From Marasmius tenuissimus (Eukaryota; Basidiomycota; Agaricomycetes; Agaricales; Marasmiaceae), in contig JAQOTA010000058.1 in the NCBI GenBank assembly GCA_029532415.1, positions 310,001-374,000 on the forward strand: a DNA stretch of 64,000 nt, read 5' to 3'. This document shows, piece after piece, positions 35,633 through 48,016 of this stretch. The notes beneath the pieces were generated by a model. It did not search any database and was not told the origin of the DNA. It saw only the letters and a list, made by a program, of their open reading frames with translations. How positions within the stretch are numbered: the first letter of the stretch is position 1; each line of letters begins with the position of its first letter. The position numbers were made by a program, and so were the translations under genes.

Positions 35633-35949
35633 GAAGAACGGAACAGGTGACCGGCTCGGTGTTAGACTCGTTCAAAACCCGAGTTGAAGCTCCCGAAACA
35701 TCCGGATTCCGGGCTCTCTTTCGAGGGATGAATTCTATAGAAGGCAAGTGTAACGCGCAGAAAACTCAGCGTGATACTCAAAACGACACTACACGCCATT
35801 TGTGGTTTCTCTCAAACTCACGAGGAGGTATTATTGATGCATTTTATAGTACAAACCTGATTCCGTCCGTTGTGGGTTATAAGCATCGTGCGTCGTGACT
35901 GGACTGTGTGGACATACAAGTACATTATGGAATATTGGGGGATGATTTT
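35633..35949. other. Intergenic between TACO1 and sulfate permease
   Basis: TACO1 promoter side and permease 3' flank. No gene, repeat or RNA is seen. Confidence 0.45.
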
Positions 35950-38732
35950 CTAAAGGCTATGACGGCCCACACCACTCTCCGCTGCCCTCACAGCAGCCGA
36001 CAAGTCTAGATGGAAGAATGGCGTCTCCAAGGGAAGGGCATATCCAAACGATTCATCCCTTCGGTTCTTCTTAATTTCGTCGGAATCTACGGAGGGAGGG
36101 TAGGCCTTGGCAGATTCAATGTCCTCTGCCCGTGGGAGGTCCTCATGTTCCCGAAGTTCGCTCATTGTACGGGGACGGAGCCCGTCGCGATAGGGAACGA
36201 TGGCGGCAATCTCCTGAGGCGCTGTCGAAGCCGAAACTCCAACACCAAACCCACCGGCGACTAGTGCCCTTCTGATCCAGGGTGACAGTATCGTAGCAAA
36301 GTGGAACTGTCGAATGGAACAGGGATCAGAAAACTAGATGGAAACACAGGTCATCGCGGCAGCGTACCTCAACCGGATGGTTTGCCCAGCGCTCAAGTTC
36401 ATTCCTAGTATCAATAAGACACTGAATAGCAGTAGTGTCCACATGAGAGCTATAAGAGTCATCAGCGACGAGTACAAAAGAAGTTAGTGAATGGATGCTT
36501 ACATCGCCGTGAAATCGAGAACAACTGCATGAAGAACTGGCTTCTTGGCATTTTCTTCCTGTTCAGATTCACTGGAACCTTTACGTCCAGGGCCTGGGTC
36601 GTTCCATGGCCTATCGCCGAGCTTAATCGTGCTAAGATCCATTCCTCTCCTCATATGCTTCTTCACGTAGTCGACCAAAGCCTCGGTAGCGGCGGAACAG
36701 TTGGGGTAGAGATAACTCTCCTCCAAGCGATAGACGATGACGCCTGGGGACGGTGGAATCACCTTGAGCTCAGAGTTGACGACACCATTATCCTTCAGAG
36801 GCACAAAGATCTCCCGTTCTTCCGTGCTGCCCGGTATTTCTTTCTTCAGAGTGACCTTGCCGAGGAAGTATCCTCTCGGGTGCGCCACACGTATGAGGAG
36901 GAGGACAAGGGACGCGATGACCGAGACGTAGATGCCGGCTTCGATAGTCACGAAGATGGTGACGATGACAGCAACCAACCAGATAACAAACTCGAGTGGA
37001 GAGACCCTCCAATACGAGAAAACCTGCTGCGGGGAAGCTACCAAATCGGCGACGGCGTGGATGATGACTGCGCTGAGCGTGGCACTCGGGATCCAGAAGA
37101 AAGCCGAGGTCAACCCGTAGAGAGCGACGATGACAACAATAGCTGTGACGATACCAGCCAAAGGAGTGCGGACACCACTCTTAGATTTGAGAGCTGATCG
37201 AGAGAACGAGCCAGTAGCAGGGTATGCTCCAAAGAAGGATCCGATGAGGTTGGTGACACCAATTGCGATGAGTTCCTGGTTAGGATTAATCTTGTATCCG
37301 TTCAATCGCCCGAAAGCTATGAAAGCTCCATGTTAGCCGCTGTCATCGAGAAGCTCCTTTGAGGGACCTACATTTGGAGATGGCTATATGTTCCAGGAAC
37401 AAGATGATGGTGGCAATGGGCAGCTGCGAGCTTAGAGCACCGACAAGCTCCGTGTCAATTGTTGGAACTTGAACATGTTGAAGACCAGCAGGTACTGTGC
37501 CAAGAATCTTGATAGGAGCTTTCCCCTTCGCGTCCAGCTTATGCCTTGTATACAACCAAGAGGCAATGGTGAACGTGACCAGAACAAACGCGTTCCGGAG
37601 AATTGAGACGAAGAAGAACACTCGAGCTAAACACAAAAGTCGGTTAGTTTCGGTCAAGTGAGTAGACAAGCTGAACGCCAGTCGCACCTCTCCGGGGGTA
37701 TTTCTTCGAGAGGTGATCGCATGCAATTCTAATCCCGTAAAGTGTCACTAAAGCGGGAAGACCCCATGCTGCGTCTAATTTTGTTCTCGGGAGACCTTTC
37801 AGGGTGTTGATGATGACCTTGTAAGTAGCGGCCCGCGTGCTGGGAGCGACGGAAATATTGAGGTCAAGGCAAATGACAAGCGGGGAGGGGTAGGACTCAC
37901 TCGAAGCCACTGATGCCCATGAGACCTGGAACCTGACCGGCAACGATACTAATCGCAGAACCTGTCATGAATCCACTGACGGCCGGCGCGGGGATGAACT
38001 CCACCAGCCACCCTATCCTGAGCAAGCCCATACCCAGAACGATGAATCCACAAATGAGAGACAGGGTTGTCGCGATGTGGGGACTCTCCCATTGACCGGG
38101 ATGCTTATCGTTTACATGTTTGAGGATTTGAGAGACGGTGAGGGACATGACGGCGACAGGCCCGATGGAGACATCCTTTGAGGTCGCGAAGAACTTGGAA
38201 ATGGGGCTGCGTCAATGATTCATGTGCTAGAGGGAGCCTCGAAGAAACCTTACACAGTAGATGAGCACGCCGACGAAAGAAGAGTACAGCCCATACTCGA
38301 CGGGGAGGGTAGCAATCTACAAGCTGTGTCAGAGGGCTCTCGTGGGCAGTGCCAAGAATAGCTCGACTCACAATAGCATATGACATGCCCTGTGGGACGA
38401 CGACAATACCGACAGTCAACCCAGCGATGAGATCTCCAGTAAGCCATGTAGCATCTATGTCGATTGTTTGAGAATCGAGCCTCATGTCGGAAGATACACG
38501 GCTTACTGTAACGTGAAATCCAAGTGAGGATTGGGAATATACTGGTCGCATAGTTGACGACCTGAGGCCACAAGTCAACATCAATGCCGCAAAAACAGGT
38601 AGAGAGACGTACTTGTCGACGAGGATCACGATTGAAAACCCTGCCGAACCAGTCTTTGGTCGACACAACTGGGACGATCTCTTCAGGATACCCTATAGCG
38701 CGCTTCCCTAGATTTTTCACGGTGTTGGACAT
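35950..38732 (-). CDS. SulP-family sulfate permease with STAS domain
   Basis: High-affinity sulfate uptake protein of the plasma membrane (Sul1/Sul2, CysB type). Start MSNTVKNLGKRAIGYPEEIV at 38732. Helical core blocks: WLTGDLIAGLTVGIVVVPQG, MSYAIIATLPVEYGLYSSFV, GPVAVMSLTVSQIL, WLVEFIPAPAVSGFMTGSAI, LFLEHIAISKSFGRLNGYKI, NQELIAIGVTNLIGSFFGAY and ATGSFSRSALKSKSGVRTPL, then ASPQQVFSYWRVSPLEFVIW. The STAS domain follows (VLHAVVLDFTAMSHVDTTAI). A hydrophilic tail ends VGRHSL. About eight introns are inferred. Residues near SFSRSAL match the anion-binding segment of the family. About 750 residues, full length. Sulfate as substrate is by family. Confidence 0.93.
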
Positions 38733-40055
38733 GATGGAGGAGAAGAAGCGAATATGCCTTCGCTGAAAACTTGGAGTTGAAAAGGACTGAGAGAACGAGC
38801 GCGATCCAGAGTCGGATAGCTACACTTCTTCGAAACCCCCAGGAGAGCACAAGGAACTGTCTCGGGAGGGAGTTTTAAAGGCCTGAGAAGCGATAAACAG
38901 TTCTATAAGAGGGCCGGGTCAGAGTTCGGGTGATTGACTGAATTGCAGAGAGCGCTGACCACATTTTGTCCGTATAAATATGGGTCTAAATTAGCAACGC
39001 TGTAGTGATTTCTGCCACCGATTGCGCAATGTTTTTCTTTCTCACGGTCGTCACCAGTTCCACACCCATATCGAACATTCGCAAAATAGTTGTGCAGGTG
39101 TGTTGTCTGATTGTCCTTGCTGCTCGTTAAGAGTCCCGGAGGCGCTGAAGAGCCAAAATCAAACCAGATACTGAACAAGATATACGGCCTCTGCGTGAGT
39201 GCCGACTCCGTGGTCAGTGCCTCCACCTGAGAAAACGCTACATTTAGCACACCTGAACGAAACGGTTCCTGAAATCGTAACTAGATGCAGAATCGGGTAG
39301 GAAAATCTCAATCATCAGGGACCCGCAACGAGCTACCACACAGTCCCCCAGTCTGATACCATCCCCCAATCTATGGTGCAATTTGAAGTGCTTTCTCGAC
39401 AGGATTCCGTCCATGGAGTAGGCCATGGCGGCGTTGAGGGTCAATCCAGCTGCTTCGAGTCATGAACGGGGTCCCTGCATCGAATCAATCCGTAAATACT
39501 CAAGTGAGTTCTGCACCGGGAGTTGAACTAGTATATTTTCGCGCTTGAATCGACGTTGAAGTGTCAGGAGACACGCAACCTATCCTCCTTTGTCAAATTT
39601 GGTCCAATATCCACATACCCTGACTCGTATTGATAGGCTGGATACAGTACGAGTTCGTACCGGAGTGCGTGTCCCTGAACGCCTCCAATTCAAGTCCTGC
39701 ATCCCGAGTTCTGACAGGAAGCAGCTGGAGCGTGAAGCGTGAAGTCGCTCTCCTGTACCCCGGGGCCTCAGACCAGCAAATGAGGTGCCTAGAGCGTATC
39801 GGCTTTGCAGTAATCCTGAGACTAGATCTCGATGAATGAAGAGTATCACTTGTCCTTTAAGCACTTGTCCTTTAAGCCTTGAATTCGAGCTTGGTTCCTT
39901 GAGGGTCCGTTAAGAGGTAGCAGCTGGACCAGCATGTATCGAGCCAGATAAGCGTTCCTGTCGCCTTTAGGAGCCAAGCCAATCTGGGCTAGGCTATCAC
40001 AGGCTCTTCAGCCAAGTTGAATTTGAACATATTCCGTTCGAGTTGAACGCAGTGA
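38733..40055. other. Gene-poor stretch left of the transposon
   Basis: Sulfate permease promoter and unexplained DNA. Two minus-strand frames (38903-39250 and 39244-39444) share no recognised family, and the only splice between them would need an intron of about 25 bases. A 15 bp tandem duplication CACTTGTCCTTTAAG lies at 39847-39861 and 39862-39876. No RNA gene is seen. Confidence 0.45.
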
Positions 40056-40105
40056 CACTGGGGGCATTTTGATGTCAGATTCCACCTGTATGTAACATGT
40101 CATAT
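40056..40105 (+). repeat. Left terminal inverted repeat, 50 bp
   Basis: Exact reverse complement of 41102-41151. It starts CACTGGGGGC. After base 50 the two ends diverge, with only partial similarity. Confidence 0.9.
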
Positions 40106-41101
40106 TGTAGTCATATGCAATGTGACCTCCGTGACTAGGAAAAGGACACAACAGGAACTTTCTGGCCACTTTCTGTATAAAACTGTAGTTTATTATACAT
40201 ATTAGTCTGGGGTAGAATGTGGGACAAGCATTAATGTAAACACAAGGAGGTTGTAGGTGCCAGGTCCAACGGGCACATGTGATTTGGTATCATTACACTG
40301 GCCACCGGGCTGCAGGGCCAATCCTTTGTTTCGGGGCAAGCTCAGTGGCCTGCGCTCGGCACTCAGTGGCAAGCTTACTAGCTTTAGTCCGGGACTACCA
40401 TCAATAATCAGTGAGATGGCAATGGCAAAATCGAAAGGAGTGATTGAGCAATAGAGGCTGGGCAATCCACTAGCCACAACAATTAAAATCCCAAGCAATC
40501 ACTATTATCTTGAAATAAGGCTTTTACGCTCAAAATTTCCGCCTTTGCCGGTCCGCCGGATTTCACTGTAAGAGAAGCCAGGGCGGCAAGTATTCCGGTG
40601 TGACGGCCCCACAATGGCATTGATGATTTGATGTTAATGCCGGAGGCAATCCGGTACAGCGCAATATCTGGAGACCGGGTGTTATTGTCAACTTAAGAGT
40701 ATCCAGTACCTTCAGACCTATGTGTTTCTCTAAAATGACGAATAAACCACGTTCAATCTGAGTCTTACAACCTCGGACAGAAAGACGGGCTTGATACTGA
40801 GTTGCTGATCCTGAACCGGGCTGGACCCAATGCCGCTGCCGAGCCAGGGACGGTCTTTAATATTCATGGTCCAAAAATCCGGAGTACGTCGATGCTTGTT
40901 CCCGTACGGCCACTCTCCGACTTCCCTTTGTCCCAGAAGATCAGCCAGCATCAGTTTGAATTGTGTGAATCAGACAATACCTTCACATTAATGCTTGTGC
41001 CCGCAGCATTGCTTTCTAACTTCTCTACTGCTCAAATTGATTGCAGTTTAATACATAAAACTCTTTGCTTTGGTCACACTATCCTATCAGTTATGACAAT
41101 G

Positions 41102-41151
41102 ATATGACATGTTACATACAGGTGGAATCTGACATCAAAATGCCCCCAGTG
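41102..41151 (-). repeat. Right terminal inverted repeat, 50 bp
   Basis: Exact reverse complement of 40056-40105, ending ...GCCCCCAGTG followed by the TGA duplication. No mismatch between the two ends suggests recent insertion. Confidence 0.9.
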
Positions 41152-41360
41152 TGAAGAAGACCTGAATATTCCCGAAAGAAAGTTCCACGTGACTGAATAC
41201 AAAACAATGGGTCCGTTTGCCACGTGGAGTTGCCCTTTCCCTTCTTCCGCTTTCTGTGTCAATCTGCCATCTCAAAGTCAACGATTTTGTCAAGACCCAA
41301 CGCCATAAGCGCAGTGCGCTTGTATCACGACCACGCTACTATCATCTTTTATATTTAATA

Positions 41361-42555
41361 ATGACTACTCTCCCCAAATCGACACCTCTCGTTGCTCCTG
41401 GACATACACGTCCAGTCACGCATCTTTCTTTCTCCCCAGTCCAGGAAGATGGCAAATATCTGCTCATCTCTAGTTGTAAAGACGGCAATCCGATGCTGAG
41501 AGAGTGGACTGGCGACTGGATCGGAACCTTTTTGGGCCATAAAGGTGCTGTTTGGAGTACCAAAATCTCCTTAGATGGTTCGAGGGCTGCCTCCGGAAGT
41601 GCTGATTTTACAGCGTGAGTATCGTTCATCTATTCAAATCGGGATAGCATCATTGAACGTTGGCAACAGGAAAGTATGGGATACGTACTCCGGAACTTGT
41701 CTACACTCATTTCCCCATAATCACATCGTCCGGAGCGTATCTCTCTCCCCATCATCGTCTCATCTCCTCACTGGAGGTCAAGAGAAGAAAGTACGGATAT
41801 TTGATCTCAGCAGACCAGATGCCGATCCAGACTTCTTGACGGACGGTGGTCAATTTGCGCACGAAAAGACCGTGAAAAGTGTTGTCTGGGTCGGTGAACA
41901 CACCGGCGTCACTGCGGGCGAAGATGGCATGATCAAGTGAGTAGGCACGCGTCGATGATCTTGCCCTTGTGCTCAACCCTCGTTAGGTGGTGGGATCTGC
42001 GAACGCGGACGTTAACCACCAGTCTTACGTTCCCCAGTCCAGTCACATCAATGGAGCTTTCACCCCAGACGGGGCGACTCGTTGTGACGTCCGGCAATAC
42101 TGTCGCTTTCATACACGCACTTCCTTCGAATAGTGGCGTTCCTTCGCATACGCTTAATCTTCCTTATTCCCCGTCTTCGGCCTCGATTCACCCAATTCTG
42201 CAAGATCGATTTGTTACCGGAAATCAAGGAGACGAGTGGGTCAGGGTCCACGGAATGGATGGTACGGAACGTGAAGTTTTGAAAGGGCATCACGGACCGG
42301 TCCATTGTGTTGAATACAGTCCCGATGGTGAAATGTTTGCGAGTGGCAGCGGTAAGCTGTGGTTATTTCGGAAACTCGGCTTGTACTGATGTCTTGTGTT
42401 CGTGCGCCTGTCTTTTCAGAGGATGGTGAGTCGATACAAAACTCGCGAACTCCGAGACGAATACTAATACCCCCACGACAGGAACTATTCGATTGTGGCA
42501 AACGACGCCAGGCAAATCTTATGGCTTATGGCAAGGGCAGGCGAATGGCGGCTAG
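41361..42555 (+). CDS. STRAP-like WD40 repeat protein
   Basis: WD40 beta-propeller closest to STRAP/UNRIP, a partner of the SMN complex and of TGF-beta receptors in animals and of unknown role in fungi. Start MTTLPKSTPLVAPGHTRPVT. Blocks: HLSFSP, FLISSCKDG-like LLISSCKDGNPMLREWTGDW, GTFLGHKGAVWS, AASGSADFTAKVWDTYSG, HSFPHNHIVRSVSLSPS, HEKTVKSVVW, WWDLRTR, LKGHHGPVHCVEYSPDGEMF and ASGSEDGTIRLWQTTPG. Four introns; one exon, 42420-42425, is just AGGATG (6 nt) and supplies the E-D-G of GSEDGTIRLW. About 330 residues. The promoter region adjoins the CACTG transposon, which could influence expression. Confidence 0.92.
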
Positions 42556-42868
42556 AAAACGGAAATGGATGGGTGGATATGTACAATTGTTTTCTTCGCT
42601 ATGCATGCATGACTACGAACTGTACTCTGTGTCCGTCGGATGTACTCAACTGGAATGTTTGAGCCTGAAGAGCTTGGAATTAGCTTCGTGAATTGTGAGG
42701 CTGCCTGTGGCTTTCGCTTTGCCCGTAAACACTGCCACTCGAATGTCCGAGGTCTTACATCATATTGGATGTCACACTCCGTTTCTCTATGTAACCGCAG
42801 GTCGACTCAATGGCCGGTTACTTTGTAACTGTTCAATCTGCTTCCTAACCCCCATATCCTCTCCGGAA
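42556..42868. other. Intergenic between STRAP and NTF2-like genes
   Basis: 3' flank and promoter. No gene or notable repeat is seen apart from a short ATGCATGCATGA stretch near 42602-42613. Confidence 0.45.
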
Positions 42869-43825
42869 ATGACAGAAACTCGCTCTCATCGTCGCTCATC
42901 CTCAGGTCATTCTCATCACTCACACACTGCCCGTTCTCCTTCCCCGCCGTCTCAAACGTTCCACCCTTCAATTCTTCCGAGATCTGTGCCCACCCCTGCT
43001 CTGGTTGAGTCAGTGGCTAGTGGCGCTCATTATGCTGGTGCACGTCACGTCGACTCTGACACTAAACGTCAACGATCGTCTAGCGATAGGCGTTCGAGTA
43101 GTCATCTTGATGTTGAAGAGCACCATCGCAAAGTACTGGAGGATTTGAAGGAGCTGTATTGCTGTCGCCCCACAGCAGAGATTTTGAAGAGGTCGTGGCA
43201 TCCTGATGCGGTCTTTGAGGTGTGTTTTTGTAGCAATTTTCATCACCTGGTGCGGCCATGCTGACACCATGCGACATGCGTCTTGATTTAATTTCTAGGA
43301 CCCGCTTGTAAGGGCAAAGGGCTACGATGAATACGCTGCTCAGGTCCGTGCCCGCATCCTCGGTTATATGTGTTCATACTCATCATAGTATTCAGTGGTT
43401 CGCACTCGTATGTTCATCTCCTCACGCCGGCAACCGATGGCCATTTTCAACTCACCCGGTTGTGCACGTATAGCCCAAGCTTTTCTCTGAATCTGTTACG
43501 CTATCTACCCGGATTATGTCTTCGACGCACACACCGAATAGGCTGGTATACTTTCAGAAACAAGAATACACATTCAGAGTCCTGGGCACCAAGAAGGTAC
43601 AACTCGGGCTGCGGGCTACGGTCATGTTCGGCGCTGAACAGATTTCTATTGTTGGCGCAGGTCATCGAATCAATTGTAACTGTGGTGTTGGACGAGGAAG
43701 ACAAGATAATCCATGTGTCTGATCAATGGAACGGAAAGGACGTTCCAACACGATTCGGATCTGGACTCTTGAGAAGAGTGAATGGGAAATTGGCGCCGTG
43801 GATGGTGAGAGTTCCGAAGAACTGA
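42869..43825 (+). CDS. NTF2/SnoaL-like fold protein with Ser/His-rich N-terminus
   Basis: Uncharacterised protein. The first about 80 residues are Ser/Pro/His-rich (HRRSSSGHSHHSHTARSPSP), probably disordered. The rest is an alpha+beta cone-like domain: ILKRSWHPDAVFEDPLVRAK, GYDEYAAQWFALPKLFSESV, NRLVYFQKQEYTFRVLG and KKVIESIVTVVLDEEDKIIH, ending VSDQWNGKDVPTRFGSG and WMVRVPKN. Helix, DAVFEDP and late DQWNG are the usual SnoaL_2-like pattern. Four introns are inferred. One exon (43396-43407, TGGTTCGCACTC) is 12 nt and its splicing restores AAQWFALPKLF. About 220 residues. No catalytic role can be assigned. Confidence 0.75.
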
Positions 43826-44240
43826 AGGAGTTGGGTCGAGCGGGCTGATTCTGTATTTGTATGTGATCTGTTGTACTATGTGTGATATACCTGTCGATAA
43901 TACCATGTTTTTATCTATGCAACTGCATTCACGATAGCCGGAATGAGCTCCGGATGAGCTCCTCAGAGCACTGTCAGTGTCAGTCAGTCAGTTTGTGGCT
44001 GTCAGCGGCAATAGCACAGTGCCGCTGAGAGCCACTGTGACTGAAACGGCGATGATGACGCTCGGGGATTCCGGCGCCGCCTTCTGCCTGCCGTGCCCTG
44101 AACGCACTGTCCACACCACGTGACGACTGCGCATCGCCGATGCGCAGTCCTTCAGTGTCACAAACCATGGGAAGCTGAGCCTTAGCTTTCAATTCTTGCC
44201 TCGTACCTTGTCAGAGCTCTTCTTTCCCTTCACCTCCACT
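43826..44240. promoter_or_regulatory. Promoter region with dense inverted repeats
   Basis: Between the NTF2-like and SMG6-like genes. It contains CACGTG (44117-44122) directly followed by a near-perfect 25-base palindrome, GACTGCGCATCG-C-CGATGCGCAGTC (44125-44149). A CAGCGGCA/TGCCGCTG hairpin lies at about 44000-44030, beside tandem CAGT repeats (43971-43990). E-box binding is inferred; the rest is unexplained. Confidence 0.6.
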
Positions 44241-47200
44241 ATGGCCAAGGGCAATCCCCAGCCCACAGATATCGATGAGAAACTCATCGCTCTGAGACGA
44301 AGAACAGCACTGTAAGTTTCCCTTCCCTTATCACCGAGTAGTTCTCATCTCACAATTCACAATATCTTAACTTTTATCCTCTTCTCTTTTCATTGATGTC
44401 AGGCAAACGAGGCCGAAGGAAAAATCAGAGAGACCTGCCTCTGAAAGGCCGGAAAAGTCTCCTCGTCCTGTAGCAGGCCCGAGTCAACCGCAGCGCATGT
44501 CCCCCAAGCGACAACATGCTGCGCCGCAAGTTATAATTCAACGACCAACCGCAGAGGCCGATCCTGAAGATTTTTCACGCCGCCTCAACATTTCTACCCA
44601 TTCTTCTCCCCGAGCTGCTCACTCTCCCTCCAAATCGAACCCTCACTCAAAGCTGTTCAATCCTGACCGTGATCCTATACCGACGATGCGTCGCACCGCA
44701 GAGCCGGACGCTATGTCTGATACACCTAGTGGTGGAAGACCAGCCAGAGACTCGGATGCTCCGACAAGGCAGCTCTTCGACCACAGGAAGGATAATCCCA
44801 TCCGTTTTTCTGTCCTTGGCCGACCGAACCAGCAGACTCAACGGCCGGTACCTACTCCCAAGTCGTCCGGGGAGTATATATCAGCTTCTTCAACATCATC
44901 CTATGCAGCGTCTCAAGTATCGTCGACGTTTACACTTTCTTCGACTACCGATGGCTCTTCTGCGTCGTCCGCGTTGTTCGATCGAGGTGACAAGCCTCAC
45001 GACGAGAGCTCTGGGACGAATGTGTTTGCGTTGCAACTGAAAAAGTTGTACCGTGCTATCACAAGTATGGAAATGAAGATACAGAAGGAGGAGCATGATG
45101 AGGAGAAGGATAGTCGAGACAACAACCGAATACTTGTGAAGGGAAGGAATGGGCAACCTGAGGGGACTGAGGCGGAGAGGGAGAAGGAGAAGTGGACGCG
45201 AAGGATAGAAGAGCACAAAACGTCGGCTTTCTATCCTTCACTGGTGATCATAGACTGACCTTATCTCTATCTGCTATCAGGCTCGCCGAAACCATTCACA
45301 ATCTACTTGGAATATCTCTTGCACCTTCCGTTCCCGCCTCGCTACGAAACATCCCCACCAAGTATAACATCATGGTTCGATTGTGGACATTTGGGTTCCA
45401 CAAACTCCTGGAAGACCTACGCCGAGCATCTCTGACTTCCCCCTTGGCTCTGGAGCACCTCCAGTCCTTCATCTATTACGCTTACACTTTCTACACAAGT
45501 CTTCTCGAAGAGCCCCCTCTCGTACAGTTCAAGAGCAGCTGGCTCGAAGCTCTTGGTGACCTCGCCCGGTATCGGATGATGGTCGCTACAATGATCAACG
45601 GCTCGACAGGGCCAAGCTACGCAGCCGTAAAAGCTGCTTCGGAAGCCACACCAAGACCGGAGAATTCAGCCAATGGCCTGGTAATCCCTCACAATTCCGG
45701 AACAAAGTCGGTCAGCAACGCAGCCGCAGCACGGATCGATGATTCCCCTTCGCCAAGCGTAGGACTCGCCGCAGCAAGGTCTATGGAATTGAGACCCGAG
45801 GTCGAGCAATGGAGACACTTGGCCCGCGATTGGTATGGAAAAGGTTTAACGGAGCAGCCTGGGACAGGTAGACTCCATGGGCATCTGGGGATGCTCAGCC
45901 GAGAAGTTCGGGGGGAAGAACTGCGGGCGGTTTATCATTTCGTGAAAAGGTGTGTAGTATTCATTTACCTCCTTTCATCAAATCGGCAGCTCAAGATGCC
46001 TGAACTTTGCTGCAGCATGACGACACTCCATCCATTTTCGGTGTCCCGCGAATCAATACTGTCGATATGGGCTCCCGAGGCTCAGGCGAGGCGCCAGCTA
46101 CCAGAGACGCATCTGCCCGACCTGTTTGTTTTCCTTCATGGCATGCTTTTCACCAACATTCAATTGGACGACTTCCGTCCGACCCTTTTCCGTTTCATCG
46201 AGCGACTTGAACTCGAGGGTGCCGAGGAACGTGTGTGGACCATGATGGCTGTCGTTAATATCGGTGCTATTTTGGAGTACAACAAATCCAACAGTATCCT
46301 CAAACGATGCGGCGGTGTCAGCTCCCGAGAAGCAGGTTCTGTGAACCCGGTACGTCTGATGGCGAAGAAGGAGGCGAAGGACGACGATAAGATGGATATT
46401 GATGAGGAGAAGGGATCAGTGTTTTCTCCACCTCCCTCGGATGGCGAACCAGACGGCATCGAGAAATCAATGGGCTTTAAGCTCGCCCTCGAACTTACTT
46501 TCGCGATGCTTTCTTACGTTCTCCGACACCCCTTCCGCCGCGCTTCGACCTATTCCAAGTCTCGTCTCAACCCCTACCTCACTGTCATCCTCACTTTCCT
46601 CGCAACAATGCTAAAGCACGAGAAGACGCGGGAAGTCATGGAAAGGAGTATTCCTTGGGAAGAATTGGCCACATTCTTCACGACGATCCCAAGGACCATC
46701 ATGCACTCGCAGGGATTGGACCGTGTTGCTGCTACAGACGGAGACAGGTGGTTGATGCTCACGACCTCCTGCGCTCCCCCGCTCCCCGAGGATTGGTGTC
46801 TTAGGGGTATGGAGTGGGTTGGGAGGAAAGTGTTCGAACGTGGTTACTGGAAGAGCGGAGATGACAGACAGGCCGAGATTGAGGTACTTGATGAGTTGGA
46901 AGTTGAGGAGATGGATGACGGGAGGATTGAGAGCGATGCAGAGGAGGAGGACAACTCGCAGACCAAGAAGAGGTATATTCGTATTGTGAGATCGGCTGTC
47001 AGTCTCGCTGGCATCGTGCCCGGCTTCACGTGGGTTGAGGGGACTCGGGAGTGGCGTGTTGAGGGCGAACTTTCTGAGAAAGTTCAACGATGGAAGGAGG
47101 AAGACAGGAAGGAGAAGGAGGAAGAAGAGCGGAGGAAGCAAGGTACTCGATGGGCCGACGATTCGATGGATGTAGATGAGGATTGCCCCGAAGGCTCTCT

Positions 47201-48016
47201 GGAGAGCAGCAGTGACGACGACGACGAATTTGATACTCCGGAAATCCGAGAGCTCAAGGTTTGTACCAACTAATTCCGTCTATCACATATACTAACGACC
47301 TGATCTTCAGGAGCGTCGTCGACATTTGCAGAGTCTCCTGAAGTCCTCGCAGATGGATTTCGATCGCTCTCGAGTACGACGCTCGTCTGCGAAAGAGGCG
47401 AGATCCCAGCAGGCACTGCCAATGCAGCCTGGATACACCGTCCTTGTGGTTGACACGAACATCCTCCTCTCCGCACTATCCATGTTCTCTTCGCTCGTTG
47501 AGAGCCTTCATTGGACAATCCTCGTTCCTCTTCCAGTCATCATGGAACTTGATGGTCTGAAGGCCAACTCCTCATCGCAATTGAGCGAGGCCGCGGAGAA
47601 TGCGCTCACCTATATCACTTCCCACATTCGTTCTCACAGCGCCTCGCTCAAGGTGCAGACGTCGAAAGGCAATTATCTCACGTCACTCAACGTGCGAACG
47701 GAGGCGGTCGACTTTGCCCACGGGAGAAAAGAGAGGAGCATGGACGACCTCATCCTAAAAACAGCCATCTGGCACGAGGAGCACTGGACTGACCGTTCTG
47801 CCATGCTCAAGTCAGATGACACGAAAAAAGTCCCGGACGCCGTTAAGGTTGTTCTGCTAACTTTGGACCGAAATCGTGAGTCTATTCCCACTCACTTTAT
47901 TCGATGATATGCTTATTGATACGGTACCGCCTACAGTGCGTCTCAAAGCCCGTTCTCGACAACTACCCGCGGCTGGTGAGAAGGATCTGGGACTCCTTCT
48001 TTCTGATGGGAAGTAA
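44241..48016 (+). CDS. SMG6/EST1-like PIN-domain nuclease
   Basis: Homologue of SMG6/EST1A, the endonuclease of nonsense-mediated mRNA decay and a telomerase-associated factor. Start MAKGNPQPTDIDEKLIALRR. A disordered Ser/Pro-rich region (about 250 residues) is followed by the 14-3-3-like/TPR segment (LAETIHNLLGISLAPSVPAS, RLWTFGFHKLLEDLRRAS, FIYYAYTFYTSLLEE, WRHLARDWYGKGL, VKSMTTLHPFSVSRESIL and LFVFLHGMLFTNIQLDDF). An acidic linker (DMDE-, EEEDN-rich) leads to the C-terminal PIN domain: VVDTNILLSALSMF, VPLPVIMELDGL, RSMDDLILKTA and LLTLDRNLRLKARSR. Three acidic residues of a PIN site (DTN, DD, LD) are all present, so catalysis is expected. Five introns; about 1,150 residues. Confidence 0.93.

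Larger units (their letters stand above)
40056..41151. mobile_element. Non-autonomous CACTA-like (CACTG) DNA transposon
   Basis: 1,096 bp element bounded by perfect 50 bp terminal inverted repeats beginning CACTGGGGGCATTTTGATGT. The same three bases, TGA, flank each end (40053-40055 and 41152-41154), as expected of a 3 bp target duplication. CACTA/G ends with 3 bp duplications are the hallmark of the CMC/EnSpm group. The interior has no transposase-length frame, so it would need an enzyme supplied in trans. Near both ends, and again inside, the motif ACAAGCAT recurs (about 40224, 40890, 40992), resembling subterminal binding sites. It ends 209 bases before the STRAP start. Confidence 0.8.

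Noticed and set aside
38903..39444. Two minus-strand open frames as a hypothetical gene
   Set aside because: Joining them needs an intron of about 25 bases, too short, and no conserved motif is seen.
40048..41159. hAT-type 8 bp target duplication around the transposon
   Set aside because: The flanking 8-mers differ (left ACGCAGTG-like, right GAAGAAGA-like); only TGA matches, so a 3 bp duplication and CACTG ends fit better.
46611..47141. Minus-strand 176-codon frame
   Set aside because: It is the complement of the acidic, Glu-rich coding part of the SMG6-like gene.
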